Assembly (NCBI GenBank): GCA_025937035.1
Contig: JAICSG010000306.1
Location: 1 to 5,606, forward strand
DNA from: Thermoanaerobaculia bacterium
GTDB lineage: Bacteria; Acidobacteriota; Thermoanaerobaculia; Multivoradales; UBA5704
DNA: 5,606 bases
Direction of reading: 5' to 3'
This document shows positions 5,524-5,606 of this stretch, piece by piece (position 1 is the stretch's first letter; every line of letters starts with the position of its first letter). The notes under the pieces are model-generated. The model had not been told where the DNA came from. It saw only the letters and a program-made list of their open reading frames with translations, and searched no databases. The translations under genes and the position numbers were made by a program.

Positions 5524-5606
5524 CACCCGCTCCATCGCCCGCTGCATGAGCAGATCCTGGCTGCAGCGCGGCTCCTGGCCCGGCGCCGGCCGGCGCTGGA
5601 CGTAGG
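5515..5606 (-). CDS. C-terminal end of an unidentified protein (5' part outside window)
   Basis: Reading the minus strand from the right edge gives 29 complete codons and then TAG at 5517-5515; two further bases belong to a cut codon. The peptide runs from Y-V-Q-R-R-P-A-P-G-Q-E-P to R-A-M-E-R-V-G-R. It is rich in Arg, Gln and Pro and shows no recognisable domain. Support for coding is the codon pattern: 28 of the 29 sense codons end in G or C, as in the neighbouring genes. It converges on the glycosylase gene with the inverted repeat in between. The family cannot be named from so short a tail. Confidence 0.55.
   Translation of the reverse strand, partial: YVQRRPAPGQEPRCSQDLLMQRAMERVGR

Overview
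The window is very GC-rich, and nearly every codon of the real genes ends in G or C. It looks like a piece of a bacterial chromosome. The TPR protein starts with a short His/Cys motif of a style I associate with Acidobacteriota-like lineages (for example Thermoanaerobaculia). That assignment is an impression from memory, not a search result, and another high-GC phylum is possible. There are no rRNA, tRNA, CRISPR or transposase genes.

Layout. (1) Minus strand, 1-2257: two translationally overlapping genes. The upstream one is a cytoplasmic clan GH-A glycoside hydrolase-like protein (2257 down to 1073). The downstream one is a GT-B glycosyltransferase (1086 down past the window edge). The pair suggests a surface-polysaccharide or glycoconjugate locus continuing to the left. 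(2) 2258-2514: a divergent intergenic region of about 257 bp. (3) Plus strand, 2515-2733: a 72-residue protein with a clear signal peptide, closed by a strong UUCG-loop intrinsic terminator (2746-2778). (4) Plus strand, 2860-4203: a 447-residue helical TPR-type protein with an N-terminal H-x4-C-x2-C motif resembling zinc-binding anti-sigma factors. (5) Plus strand, 4236-5432: a YcaQ/AlkX-type DNA crosslink glycosylase of the HTH_42 family, with its Q-x-D motif intact. A hairpin lies in the 32-nt gap before it. (6) 5432-5504: a perfect 28-bp inverted repeat whose arms are each palindromic; it begins inside the stop codon of the glycosylase gene. (7) Minus strand, from the right edge down to 5515: the last 29 codons of an unidentified gene converging on the repeat.

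How they fit together. The hydrolase and transferase very probably form one operon. The secreted small protein and the TPR protein are neighbours on one strand but are separated by a terminator, so they are probably separate transcripts. A peptide-receptor link between them is a hypothesis only. The glycosylase may be read through from the TPR gene. The repeat between the convergent genes at the right probably folds into one or more hairpins in either transcript.
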